A DNA stretch of 64,000 bases from Thelonectria olida. Its lineage: Eukaryota > Ascomycota > Sordariomycetes > Hypocreales > Nectriaceae. The stretch is taken from positions 744,001 through 808,000 of the forward strand of contig JAGPYM010000005.1 in NCBI GenBank assembly GCA_020736575.1, given 5' to 3'. Below the pieces are notes generated by a model. The model did no database searches, was not told the DNA's origin, and worked only from the letters and a program-made list of their open reading frames with translations. The translations under genes were made by a program, and so were the position numbers. Below are positions 34,274 through 45,754 of this stretch, piece after piece (positions within the stretch are counted from its first letter, which is position 1; the number at the start of each line of letters is the position of its first letter).

Positions 34274-36226
34274 CTAGCCTCTGCTTGAGTCAAAGAAGGT
34301 TTGATCAGGGTTGTTAGGGAACCAGGTACTGAAAGCGCCTACCCAGTCAAGATTGTCCTGGTTATTCTGGAAATTGCTGGGGAGAGTCTCGTCGAGAGGT
34401 TGAGAGTGGGGTTGAGGTTCGTTCTGCGAACCTCCCATCCAGATGCTCTGTGCAGAAGTCTGAGTCGGCACATATGTTCCATGTATATTCACGTGCCGCC
34501 GTTCATTGGTTCGAAACTGGGCGGAACGGCGCGTGTAGTTCCATCGAACCGGGGGTTGCTGTCTTTGAACTGGCCGAACAGGAGCATAAGAACTCGTGTT
34601 GAAAGACATGGGATTCATGCCAAAGGCCTGGGGTTGGGGCTGGGAAACAGTCTGGTTGAGCTGACCGTACTGAGTCAAGTCCATCATGTTTCCAAAGTTG
34701 TTGTAAGCGGTCCCCTGGTTGAAGCCGACGGCCATTTGATTGACCGGTCCGAAGTTGACGGCTCCGGCTTGGTTGGCAAACTGTCCAACGCCGATGGCCC
34801 CGGCTGGGTTGGCAAGCGGAACGTAGCTGTTTGCACCGGTTTGGTTGACAAACTGGTTGATGGGGGCTTCTGCCGAGAGGAATGCGTTCCCATGGTTGAT
34901 GACCCCTGGTCGAGTGGATGTGTCCTCAAAGTCCATAGGATCGACTCGGGGGGGAAACATTTGGAAATCCATGTCAACGGGTTGGTCCATCGTGTTTTCG
35001 TAGGATCTGGGTCCGGCTTGATTCGATTTGAATCCAGAGTTACCGGCTCCGGCTTGGTTTGAGGCGAGTCCAAGGGTGCCGGCCACAGCTTGGGGTCCAT
35101 CGTTGTTATAGGCCACCTCTTCCGTTTGGGTAGAGGGTATTTTCATGTTGTCCAGAGGTTCGAGGATGAAATCATCAACTGGTCCTGTCCTTTGGATTGG
35201 TTGTTCCTCCAGGGCTTTTCCAGCCTGGTCAGGAGCCACAGAGGATGGACCAGTGGCTTGGGGTTCTATGTCGGCTGTCTCGACCGCATCGCACACATCC
35301 AGAGTGGTCTCGATCAGAGGGGACAAGGGCCCGAGCAGGTCAGCATCAAGAAGCCCTACCAGCTCATCAAAGCTGAACAGCCACGGCTGAGCGACGGCCT
35401 CAGATCCACCGCCCTCAGTCGACTCAACGGGGGTAGAAGGCGGAGCAGGAGGGACCGGGTCGGCGTGTCGCAGGACGCCTCGAGGAGAAGGCGGGGGCGA
35501 GTCGATCTCTATACATTGTAAGCATAGTCCAATATCGAGTAGCCGTGTGTTCGAGTTCTTACCGTCGACCTTAACAAAGCTAGAGGCGATACTACGGTGG
35601 AATCTAACGTCGAAGGTGACGTTCTTGTCCTCCCAGACCACGGCCTCTCTGTGCTCGACCCCGCCCGTCAGCGTCCTCATGGGGAGTGTGACTGTTCCGA
35701 TGCCCTTGATGCTTTTGTCGTTAAGCTTTCGATACACCTTGCGGGGGAAGCGCTTGGGTTGGAAGCCCATATGGTCAGCGATGGAGGCTCGGATGTCCAC
35801 GGTGGAGGAGCATCGTCGACCCAAATCGATGGTTGTCATATGGGAACGCCAGACCCCGTCCGGTCCCTGGAGGGTGCAGCGGCCTTGAGAGGCTCGCATC
35901 TTGGTGCTTACGGGGTAGTCTCGCGTTCTCTTGCCCTCGGGGTTGTTGATTGAGGCAACCTCGCGCAAGGTCGACCCGGGCGGACCCAAGGTGGTCGGCG
36001 TCTCCTTCCTGGGGTTGGGTTGGAGGGCTGGCAGAGCATTTCTGTAGTTCAAGAATTTCTCCTGTGCCTCCTTGTAGCCTCTTTTGTGACGAGGCATGTC
36101 CGCGTGGCTAGTTTCGAGGCCCTTGTTGGTGGGCTGAGTGTCCGAAGCAGGTTGAAACTTGATGTCGAGGAACGTCGTGCGCGGTAGGTTATCCGGATTC
36201 CTCTGGCGGCGTCGTCCTGGACCCAT
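34274..36226 (-). CDS. Hypothetical protein with degenerate retropepsin-like segment and Asn/Gln-rich tail
   Basis: About 632 aa in two exons on the reverse strand, 36226-35563 and 35508-34274. The 54-nt intron is open and a multiple of three, but has good GTAAGA and ATAG ends and joins VKVD to EIDSPPPSP. The N-terminus is basic (MGPGRRRQRN). Residues about 110-220 have the strand pattern of a retroviral-type aspartic protease (TTIDLGRRCSSTVDIRASIA, DHMGF, IKGIGTVTLPMRTL, NVTFDVRF), but the catalytic D-T/S-G is absent: IDLG stands in its place. The C-terminal 400 residues are Pro-, Asn- and Gln-rich with about six NQAG-like repeats (SNQAGAGN, SNQAGPRS, VNQTGANS, FANQAGAVN) and look disordered. 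I cannot name a function. The family link is inference from pattern only. Confidence 0.65.
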   Translation of the reverse strand: MGPGRRRQRNPDNLPRTTFLDIKFQPASDTQPTNKGLETSHADMPRHKRGYKEAQEKFLNYRNALPALQPNPRKETPTTLGPPGSTLREVASINNPEGKRTRDYPVSTKMRASQGRCTLQGPDGVWRSHMTTIDLGRRCSSTVDIRASIADHMGFQPKRFPRKVYRKLNDKSIKGIGTVTLPMRTLTGGVEHREAVVWEDKNVTFDVRFHRSIASSFVKVDGKNSNTRLLDIGLCLQCIEIDSPPPSPRGVLRHADPVPPAPPSTPVESTEGGGSEAVAQPWLFSFDELVGLLDADLLGPLSPLIETTLDVCDAVETADIEPQATGPSSVAPDQAGKALEEQPIQRTGPVDDFILEPLDNMKIPSTQTEEVAYNNDGPQAVAGTLGLASNQAGAGNSGFKSNQAGPRSYENTMDQPVDMDFQMFPPRVDPMDFEDTSTRPGVINHGNAFLSAEAPINQFVNQTGANSYVPLANPAGAIGVGQFANQAGAVNFGPVNQMAVGFNQGTAYNNFGNMMDLTQYGQLNQTVSQPQPQAFGMNPMSFNTSSYAPVRPVQRQQPPVRWNYTRRSAQFRTNERRHVNIHGTYVPTQTSAQSIWMGGSQNEPQPHSQPLDETLPSNFQNNQDNLDWVGAFSTWFPNNPDQTFFDSSRG

Positions 36227-38392
36227 ACGAACGAGGACTATCTGGTGCCGTAGTCTGTATGGGAGTTGTAGGAGAGAGCGGGACTCCGTCGTAGAGAAAT
36301 GAAGTACCGATGCATGGGGGGTGTTGACGTGGACGAGTGTTGGCCGCCGTCGGTAAGCTTGACGAACACTCCTGGACGTTGCCGAGTGTGCTGCTGAAGT
36401 TGAAAGAATTTGATGCCAGCAAGCGAGTTAAAAAGGAGGGGATGAGACGGTAGAAGTCAAGTTGTCGGTATTACTGACGGAGCAGGAGACGTGTTGGTTG
36501 GTGAGGGGGCAGACTCCAACAATGCCGTCAGGGGATATTGGGATAATCAAGCCGAAATGCAAGAGAGAAGGAAAATTTGACTGGGTCACGAGTGGGATGA
36601 GAGATGAAAGGTAGTACCGCCGGCGAGGCACACAGCAGTGGCCATCTAATAAGGCAGTTTTTGGTTGTGATTAGGGACGTTCGGTTGTTGAGGCTTCGCC
36701 AGGAAGGGGGGGGGGGGGAGAAACATGTCCGACTCTTGTCAGCTTCACCCCAACAACCTTACATGTACTTCGCTCTCTCGCCCGGGCTTGGGCTTCAGGG
36801 CTCTCTACCCGGAGCCGGGACACGGTTGGAAGCAGGCCCGATGCTTGTTGTTGAAGACTCGTCTGGAGGGCACGGTTTGGGAAAGAGATGCAAGGCAAAG
36901 GGCTCTAAGGGACAAGCCCCTGTAGTAAGGACGCCTTGTGTTCGTATCAGCCACTAACAATGAGATGTCAGTCTACAACGCGATTACCTCTGTCAGTGAT
37001 TGGGCGAAAACGCAGCAGTCCCTCGACACCGCTGTGCTCTCGACGGAATCCGCTCCGGTCGGCTCGAGACGACTCCGAAAGGCGGTCGAGTTGCCCCATG
37101 CCGTGTACATCATCGTCGGGGGGTAGAAAGGTGGTGGTCTGTGTAAGCAAGCGGCGGCGGTGCGTCTCGGACATGGAGAAGGAGATTGAGGGAGAGGAAG
37201 CCAGCCTCGCGCCGAGGGGGGCGACGACCAATCGCTCGGGCTTAGCCGGCAGGATAGGCGGGACTGTCGAGATCTTGCATCCGCCGAAGATTCCTGATGG
37301 GGGCATTGGGAGCCTGGTCGAGCTTTGACTGTATCATGTTCCAGATGATATCAGAGGTGGTGGTGTATGCGTATGAGAGAGCCTTGCTTGGGGACGGTTT
37401 CACAGGCGCGAGAAGTTGGGCCTGCACCATCTTTCTATGTCCTCAATGCCCTTGTCCGCTTGATCACTCGGACTGGCAACTAGGCCGGGGGGCCCAAGAA
37501 ACCCTCGAAAACTATGGATTTTAAGCCGCATGCCTCTAGGGAGGGACGGACGGGGTGAGTGATAGAACAGGCCCTCTGCATATGCAATCCCAGCCATTAT
37601 TGATTCGACTAGACTCTGTTCTCGCTAGCGATGGATGGCAGGAGACCTCCTATGTTTTGCATGGAAGAGCAAGGGATCAATCAGGCTGGTATACATTCAC
37701 GCCCCTTCACTTCTGCCACGGAACCGGCTCGTGAGGAGGGCTTCTTCGTCCACTCTCTCCTCCCGTTCTTGCAGCTCTTGCCTAGTCAATTAATTCCTTG
37801 GGGGCCAGCCGCGCATACACCGACTAATGTATGCCCGCCTCCCATACCAATCACAGCAGTGTCCAGACTTCGGAGGTTGCGTTGGTGACTGCGACGAACC
37901 CCAACCCCTCCAGAAAGGCTGAAGGATGAGCGTGACCCTGGACGAGGTCATGTCTCCCTCCTTGGGGGCGGCTACCGTCTCTCTTTCGTACCGGACAAGG
38001 GTGGCGTGCCGCTGATCCTTGCTTCCGGCGGCTGGACCCCAACACGTCCTCGTTCGTGGCATTCGTACTTGGGCCAGACGCTGGCAAGCTGGACCAGCCG
38101 GCTGAAAGGCGTCTCCACAAACAGGGCATTCACACCAACGGATGCCCTCTGTTCAAGTGCAAGAAGTGGTAGCGTTCGCAGGAAGAACTAACTTAGCCGT
38201 CGAGGGGGAAAACGTGTACCCGTAGATGCGCGGAGAGCGGGCCGAAGCGAGATCTCACCAGCAGCAATCAAGCCAAACGGCCGGCGATTCGAGATTCGCG
38301 TGAATAGCTTTGTTTGCCGCTTGGCTTTCTCCCACGGCAAATACGGGGATTGCAAGGACAAGACAAATGCCCAGCCGCACTGTTCACCGTTT

Positions 38393-38417
38393 CCCCCCCC
38401 CCACACACACACACACA
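38393..38417. repeat. C-run followed by (CA)n
   Basis: About ten C residues run into an eight-copy CA repeat in non-coding DNA. Confidence 0.9.
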
Positions 38418-38777
38418 GGCAGAGACATCCATGCCCAACTCGCTTTCTAGCTCGGGCAGGCTGGCAAGCTGAGGAAAGCAAGGGAGGGTGTCACTCGAAT
38501 GCCAGGGCGGCGTGAGGCAGGCTAGGAGCATGTATGTCTTGGAGCTAATAAACGCCTGAACCTCCCCATTGATCGACCACTGCACACCATCATCCATCGA
38601 GACAGCGGCCCGTCCAGGAAAGAAGAAACGAAAAAAAGCAACGAGAAGTGAGAAATGAGAGGGAGAAAAAGCAAACAACACCGGGGAAAGGCTGCCGTCG
38701 AGTCAAGCCCCAAGCCGACATTGGAGGGCTACAGGGCTTGAGGCCTCACCCTCGGCGACAAAGTGAAAACCATGGAT

Positions 38778-38802
38778 TGCTTGTTTGCTTGTTTGCTTGT
38801 TT
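38778..38802. repeat. (TGCTTGTT)3 octanucleotide repeat
   Basis: Three tandem copies of TGCTTGTT in non-coding DNA. Confidence 0.9.
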
Positions 38803-40825
38803 AGGGAATCCGGGGGGTTCCCTCGGTCGTTGCTATGAATAGCCCCAACGGAGCGGTGAAGGCTGAAGGCTGAATGAAGCCCTGATCTGATAGATGAGGT
38901 CGCAATGTTGGTACCAGCGTTCAGATTGAGTGATTTTCTTAGTTTGGCCCCCTCGTTGCATCCTACTTCGTACGTATACGTGCTGCAGCCTTCCTTTGTC
39001 GGCTGGCTAGATCGTTCTTGACGAGGCCTCGCGCCCATTGTCAGCCGCATACACGTCGTATGTATTCGTACGTGTCCTACGCAAACGCCGAATCTCGATG
39101 ATTCATTCGCCGGACTCGCTGTGTATCCGCGAGGACTCGCCATCCCACCATCCGGACTCGACCCCCCCGCCCCTTCTCAGCCGCGCCTTGCATGGTGGTT
39201 GTATGATCCGTTCCAATGGGCAAGCTGAGGCAGACGCCTTCGTCGGGTCCTCCCACCACTCCGCGTATCCGACTCGGACCCTTTGAGGCCGCGGCTTTGC
39301 TCGTTTCGATAGCTCATCCTCGGGCGCCACAGAGAAGGGGTAGACGTAATTCTTACCAACGTTGGACATACATGCGAGCAGTCATGCGATTAACTATACC
39401 GAAAGGAAGTCGCCAGCACGCTAGAATATCCGTCTTATGCCCTCCACCAACGCGCTTTGGGATGACGGCGGTCCCCTGTTGCGTCAACTTGATCGACATG
39501 GTCAGGGCCAAGGCAAAAACCCGAAAAGCTGAACTTCTGAGACACGAAAACGACCCGAGTCTTCGGGCCCGGCCAAACCTGGCCGCTGTGAGCGTCTGTG
39601 CCGTAGACGTCGGGCGTGCCGGGGGGCCGGACGGCGGTTTGAGCTTCCCCCTTAGCCCCCGTGACGCCCGTTCGGTGCTGCCGGCCTGGATGACAGTCGT
39701 TGTGTTGGAATCACGTTTGGATTCGAAACAAAGTATTCGTAAACAAGCAAAATCAATCTGTCGCCAATGGCCGTCACCGCCAGGCCAGTCTTTTGAGACC
39801 GACCCTTGCGCTTAACCAGCATCATGCCGGAGTCTCGTCGCACTTTGCCAGCCCTAAGGCCCCAAAACAGATCCGTCTCGCGCCCGTGGAGGGGAGGCCT
39901 CAATCTCATGCCCAGAACGGCCCCCATGTTCCCTTCCCTTCTGGGCAGCGGCTTCTCGAAATTCGAACCCCCAGGGATCGGCAGTCTGCGTCTGAAATTT
40001 GCGGGCGAACGTGTTTTGGCGAACGGCCTTGCCGCCTGCTTATTTACTGTCCCTTGCCTTGTCTGCCACATGGCAAAATTCCATGCTCAGAGAAGGAATC
40101 GAGCCAGGGCCAGGTCATGAATCTGACGCGACACGACTCCCTTGGAGATTGGCTCCGTGGCCACGGCTGATGGACCGACCGCTCCCTGGCTGCGACTCGC
40201 AAGCCCAGCGGCAGTCACCAAGGAAAACACGCGAAGGATTCGTAGAAGTTCTGGAAGCTTCAAGCCAGCATGACATGGATCGCACAGGACGCTTCTTATT
40301 CGTACGGACGAGGTCCGGATTCTTTGAACGCTTTCTGTATGTTAGTGAGATGATGCATGAGAACCAGGCACTGTGTTGGTTATGTTATCTGGCCACTCAA
40401 CGAATGATGAGGAACGGTTCATTGGGCTGTGCCTTGAATATCAACAACGTCCAAGACGATAAATCATCAGATGATGGTGAAACGCCGAGTCTTCCCTTGG
40501 GCTTGTCCTGGTTCATACAATCTCTTCCGTGGGTATTCTGGACATAGGACTCTGAAATTACAAAAATAAAACTCTGCTTGTCCTTGTGTCACCAAACTGC
40601 CAGCGCCAGACACCTCGTTGGCTACAACCCTTGTTCACCCCTGCATCCGCGGGCTACTTTGTAGGCCACCAACTCCATACAATGTCTCGGTCATTTTCCA
40701 ACCCCCCAAAGTGAAAAAGAAAATTGCGAAAAAAAAGAAAACTCTGACAGATTTGATCAGTTGATGCATCACAATGCGGATACCCAATCGTTCCCACAAT
40801 ATTCCAAACATGAGACAAAACGAGG

Positions 40826-43753
40826 CTATGCCATGAAGTCGTCCTCAAGGCTGCCACGACCACTCGGCTGGTTCAGGTTTAGTCTTCCTGTTCCGCCCAC
40901 AATGTCGTTAACGTCTTGTGCCCCTGGTCCAGCAGTGCTCGACTGCACCTGGACCTTGACTTCCCCTTGGATGCCGTCGACCCTGATTGTCGAGACCGTT
41001 GTTCCGCCTGGTGGCGGCCGTAAGTTGGGTTGCGGAGCCAGATTGACAAGCTCCCGGAAGAAATTGTTTGCTGCCTCGCATCCGTCGAGGAGCCACTTCA
41101 GGCAGATTGTCACCCGCTCCTTGGCAAATGGGTTGTGATCGTCGTAAGCGCAACAGTTGAGTAGCGGCACAATGCCGTTATACTTGACCATCTGCATTTG
41201 GACATCGGGGTTCCCGGGACTACTCTGGCCTGGCGGGGGTTGCAGCAGCGTTGCGATGATGGTGAAGATCTGCCCCTTGATCCCAGACCAGGGGAATTTG
41301 TGCGCTGGCTCCTGCAACGGTGGCGGCGGTGGTGACGGAGAATGGCTCTCGTCCCCGGTCGAGTATGGCCGCTCAACCATAGGGTTTCCGTCATTTTCGC
41401 TGTGAGGTGACCGCTTCGGTAGCTCAATGAGGGGCTTTTTTGGTACACCTGCTTCCAGTCCGCTCAGAACGGTAATAAGGTCGTACACAGCCTCCCACTC
41501 AATGAGCTTCGCCCGTGTGTCTAGCATCTCAGCCACAGTGGTCAAAAAGTCGAGATACTGCGCCAGCCCATCCTTGGCCCTTTCCATATCCCAGCTGTCG
41601 ACCGGGAACTCCGATGGATCACAGTTGTCCTCCCGGATCTGCGCCTGCAGGTGCATAAGAGCCGCACATTCAGGAACGATGCGGCTGCGGAAGTAACTGA
41701 AGAAGAAGTGCACCAATTTTACATCTCTCGTGTTATCCTTAGACTCTTGCGAAGGCTGGTTGTTAATTCGAGCTCGAAACATGTGGTTCACCAGTCGCAA
41801 GAGAACCGTCTGAGCGGGCGAAATGATGTCCTTGGGTATCCGAAGCGAGTTCCAGGCATACGGGATCAACGCGCTGTGGTGAAGCGCTTCGATAATCTGC
41901 GTCGTGACCTGGAATATCAGAGACTGCTCATCCTTTTCCCACACCGCGATGAATACAAGCATCTCTCGGAGCAGGCTCTTGCCACAGTCAAGGGCCAGGA
42001 ACATCCTACACCTGGTCTTCTGAAGATTCTCCCCTGCCCGAGTCAGGCCTGAGCCAGCATTATCGAGAATACACGACTTGACTATCATGTGGAGGGCCTC
42101 GATCTGTTTGGGGTCAAGAATGTTTGGCACTTCGGTCAAGAGTCCGGTCAATGGGCCTTCCCCGTAGGATTCGTCATCGTCGGCTTCTTCGTCGTCCATC
42201 ATATCCTCAACGTAATCATGAGTGTAATCGTCATGGTGGTGATGGTGATGGTGTTCGCATTCACATTCGCAGTCGTCTTCGTGGTCGTGATCATGCTCGT
42301 CGTCATCATCTTCGTCGTCGTGGTCATGAGAATGATCGTCATCGTCTTCAGCATCATGGTCGTGGTCGTGGTCGTGGTCATGGTCGCAGTGGTGACAATG
42401 GTCATGGTCCGAGAGCTCTTCTTCAACAACTCCAGGTGGTGGCGAGTGCTCTGCCCCATAAGAATGAGCATACCGGTGCACCAGGTTGTTACGGCAGTGC
42501 TCTGTGCGGTTCTGGGCAAATTCCACGGATGGCATTCCCACAACCCAGTCCTCGTAGTTGGGATCTCGCGCACGAAGCCACCACGTGTCGATTTCTCTAG
42601 AAACTCGGCCGTAGGCCCGATCTTGCTCGAACTTGTCGGTTTCATCAGGCTTCCAGACTGGATTGATCTTTTCCTCGTTATTTCCAATGTCTCCTGGAAG
42701 ATCCACAGAGCCATCCGGAAGCCAGTTCCATGCTAACGGTCGGATAGGCGCAAGATTGCCTGGGGGCTTGTCTGCGTGGTTTTGTGCATAATCCTTCAAC
42801 AGGTTCCTGGCAGTATCGCACATCTTTGAGTTACGGTCGAGCCAGTGTTGAACCTGCTGTTTTGCAACCTCCGGGCGGAATCCTGAACCGTCACCCAGTC
42901 CTTCTTCAGACTCTTCGATGGTCTCGTCGTCGTCAAACAAGACATCGAACCAGAATGACATCTTGTTTCGGTCATGTTTTGCGGTCCAGTTGTGCGCTTG
43001 CTGAAGAGCTGTCACGAGCAGCTTTTTGTCTACGGCTTGTTAGCTATCACCAACTATACACGTGAAAGTGTGGCGTACATAATTCGGTGATGTCTCCAAG
43101 CTTGAGCCTCTGCCCTTCGTCGAGGATCTCGCCGTCGTAACCCTTGGAGGTGACATTGACGCAGAGAATGATGGTTTGGTACACCATCTGATCGAAGTGA
43201 ACGGCGGCGCAAATGTCCTGAGGGACTTCAGGCTCTGCATTGACCAAAAGGTTCCGAGCAATATGCATGAGCTTGATGAGGGTTCCAATGTCTTCCTTGA
43301 TGGAGACATGGTTCATAACAATAAGTGCCGTGCTTTCCTGCGGAGTGACGCCTTTGTCTGGATCATTCAAACTCGATAGGGGTCCAACCGATCTTGACGT
43401 CAGGCTAGGGATGGCAGCAGCAAAGATCCTTGTCAGCCATATCCAGATGGCCACATTCCTCGATAGGGCTTCACTATATGCATGGGTTAGCCGCGCTCCA
43501 ACCCTGTCGACTGAGGCACCTACCGAGCTTTTCTGAGAGTATGCGTCTTTTCAAGCGTCTTAGAGATCATAGAGCTCACTCTGAGGGCAGTCTGAGGGCC
43601 CATCGGAGGGGACTGGGTGTAGTGCCCCTCGAGGCAAATGAGCGCCGCAGAGAAGCAGCGCTCCTCGATGGTGTCGCCGGGTCCATCGTCAAACTCGTCG
43701 GCGGAGCCATTGCCGTAGTCTGGTACGCGTGTCATCGTATCCTTGGTCATCAT
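40826..43753 (-). CDS. CTR86: Ataxin-10 homologue (Ctr86) with His/Asp-rich insert
   Basis: About 942 aa. Reverse-strand exons 43753-43524, 43473-43079 and 43029-40826. For the second intron an acceptor 6 nt earlier also keeps frame; I prefer CCGTAG because it gives ITELYKKLL and a better branch-site distance. The protein is largely helical. The ataxin-10 domain lies at about residues 800-900: IKGQIFTIIATLLQ, then QMVKYNGIVPLLNCCAYDDH, NPFAKERVTICLKWLLDG. Yeast CTR86 is essential and of unclear function; the copper-transport name is historical. Odd feature: residues about 411-496 (42169-42418) are almost only His, Asp and Glu, with a CHHC pair, a (CE)3 block and a run of seven His, and could bind metal ions. 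It shares a 908-bp promoter region with the phosphorylase gene. Confidence 0.88.
42169..42418 (-). repeat. Codon repeat encoding the His/Asp-rich tract
   Basis: Imperfect trinucleotide and hexanucleotide arrays of GAC, CAC, CAT and GAT codons on the reverse strand within the Ctr86 gene. Frame and a mixture of synonymous codons are kept, which suggests an old, selected tract rather than a fresh expansion. Confidence 0.9.
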
Positions 43754-44661
43754 CTCACAGGTGCGATGCTGGACGATGATTTCAATGTTGTTCGGTCGGT
43801 GAAAGGCGCGTCTTCGGATTTTTGGTGGAGCAGCGGCTCAGATTTTTTTGGAGGGTTGGAGCAACCCGGGTTGGTCAGCAAGCTTGAAACCTCAGGAAGC
43901 TCCCATCACGCCGAGCAATCAGCAAGGTTTTCTCTCCACAAGCATCAACCGAGACACACGATACTTTTTCAAGGCGAAATTGATTGTTGAGGACAGGTTT
44001 GAGCTCTTATTCGAGTGCGAGGATGACATTGTAAGAGTCGACCGCTTCTACTTGGAACATTTACAGTGCGGGGTAGAGCCTCTTCTGGAGTCATACGTAC
44101 TGATAACTCACGTATTCCATTCGTCCCGAGATAGCATCATTCGGCCATCCTACTAGAGAACAACCCGAAACATCCGATAGCTGAGAAATCAATACCCTTG
44201 GGCTTCCAGGAGAGAATCCTCGATGATGCCCAATGGGTGTGATGTCATTCCAGGCACCTAGCTACCCTATACCCCTCGCGATCAACTTAAGCATTTCAGA
44301 GGCCCTGACAGTCGCAAATTCCTGGATTCAACCCAATGAGACTTTTAATGCAACTAAACAAGGCAGAAATTAAGCTTTCGGTGAGTTTTGAAATTATTGT
44401 ATGATAGAAATCGGTAAGAACGTTTGGTTGTTATCTCTGCTTTGACCAATGGCAGGGTAGTACTTGGCACGACCCCTCCATCACGCAAGCTGAAACCTCC
44501 CGCCAATGGTGGGGTAAAAAGTTCTGGTCAGCAGCAGCGCAACCGATGTGATCTGTCTTTCATGATATCTCGCAAACGTCTTCTCCGAACCAGGATCACT
44601 CCGCAGAGAACCGCTCGATCCCAAACCGATCCAGATCTCGTTCGCCACCGCCGCTGCCAAG
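43754..44661. promoter_or_regulatory. Divergent promoter region of CTR86 and the MTA phosphorylase gene
   Basis: 908 bp between two start codons in opposite directions. No gene is supported; a forward frame at 43848-44156 lacks motifs. I see no strong TATA box. Confidence 0.5.
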
Positions 44662-45754
44662 ATGGGTGACCTCCCGACGGCCTTTGACAGTGCGTTGAGT
44701 GATTACCCACGTTGTCCCAACCTCAACACCAGAAGAAGGAGGAGAAGCATGAATAGCTAACCATACCCTCAAACTCTCAGAGCCCGTTCATATTGCCGTC
44801 ATTGGCGGCACCGGCCTCGGCCAGCTCGAGGGCTTCGAGCCCGTGGCCGTCCTCAACCCCCAAACCCCTTGGGGCACGGCCGCGTCGCCGATACAGATCC
44901 TTTCCCACAAGGGCACCTACGTGGCCTTCCTCGGACGCCACGGCGTGCACCACCAATTCGCTCCCCACGAAGTCCCCAACCGAGCCAACATTGCTGCCCT
45001 GCGCCACATTGGCGTGCGCTGCATCATTGCCTTCTCGGCCGTCGGCTCGCTGCAGGAGGAGATTAAGCCAATGGACTTTGTCGTACCCGACCAGGCCATT
45101 GACCGTACAAAGGGCGTTCGCCCCTTTACCTTCTTCGAGGGCGGTGTCGTCGGACACGTCGGCTTCGCTGATCCATTCGATGCAGGTCTCGCCAAGGTTG
45201 TCAAGACGTGCGCTGAGCACATGGAAGGTGATGGAGTTGTTCTCCATGAGAAGGGCACGGTTGTAGTAATGGGTAAGTCAGGACCTCAAGGGGAAGGGGG
45301 ACGAAGAGCAGAGAGATATCCGGATATGATCTGACAAAGTAGGGCAGAGGGACCCCAGTTCTCGACCCGGGCTGAGTCGCACATGTATCGATCGTGGGGT
45401 GGATCGGTCATCAATATGTCGACACTCCCAGAGGCCAAGCTGGCTCGAGAGGCTGAGATTGCTTACCAAGTGATCTGTATGGCTACTGACTATGATTGCT
45501 GGCATTCCTTCGAGGATGTCAACGTCGAGATGGTCATCAAATGTATGAAGGCAAACGTCGAAAACGCCAAACGTCTGGTTGGCGGCGTGCTCGACCGCCT
45601 CACGGAGCAGGAGAACAGCGGCCTGGTGCTCGCCAAACATCTGCAAGGCACCTCTCAGGGGGCCGTCAAGTTCATGACCAAACCCGAAGGCCAGAATCCC
45701 GAGGCGATGAAGAACATCGAGTATCTTTTCCCAGGCTTCTGGGAAGAGTCGTAG
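44662..45754 (+). CDS. MEU1: S-methyl-5'-thioadenosine phosphorylase
   Basis: About 308 aa. Splits 5'-methylthioadenosine with phosphate into adenine and 5-methylthioribose 1-phosphate, the first step of methionine salvage. Exons 44662-44689, 44781-45272 and 45348-45754; the 28-nt first exon is fixed by restoring [21 protein letters not shown]. Phosphate-site residues are T20 in GGTG and R62-H63 in [35 protein letters not shown] and the adenine-site MATDYDCW match the human enzyme's TACGSLREEI, NMTTVPEVVLAKEAGI and CVTDYDCW. Length equals fungal and animal MTAP. It belongs to the trimeric purine phosphorylase family, and the TDYD motif argues for methylthioadenosine rather than inosine or guanosine. 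Probably cytosolic. Confidence 0.96.

Larger units (their letters stand above)
36227..40825. other. Long gene-free region
   Basis: 4.6 kb with no convincing gene. Open forward frames at 39216-39815 (199 codons) and 39999-40547 (182 codons) are Arg/Pro/Ser-rich, overlap open frames on the other strand and show no motif. Simple sequences include a G run near 36705-36719, C and CA runs at 38393-38417 and an octanucleotide repeat at 38778-38802. Confidence 0.55.

Noticed and set aside
39216..39815. Forward frame of 199 codons
   Set aside because: Arg/Pro/Ser-rich without motif, overlapped by open frames on both strands, as expected of GC-rich non-coding DNA.
39955..39985. TTCGAA within a C-rich context, checked as a tRNA T loop on both strands
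   Set aside because: The flanking bases cannot pair into a T stem and no A box lies at the right distance.
39999..40547. Forward frame of 182 codons
   Set aside because: No family resemblance and no neighbouring exon that would extend it; treated as chance.
42089..42736. Forward-strand frame of 215 codons encoding a very hydrophobic Val/Met-rich protein resembling a membrane protein
   Set aside because: It is the antisense of the His/Asp codon repeat in the Ctr86 gene; GAC, CAC and CAT codons read backwards give Val and Met. The reverse-strand gene has family domains and intact splicing.
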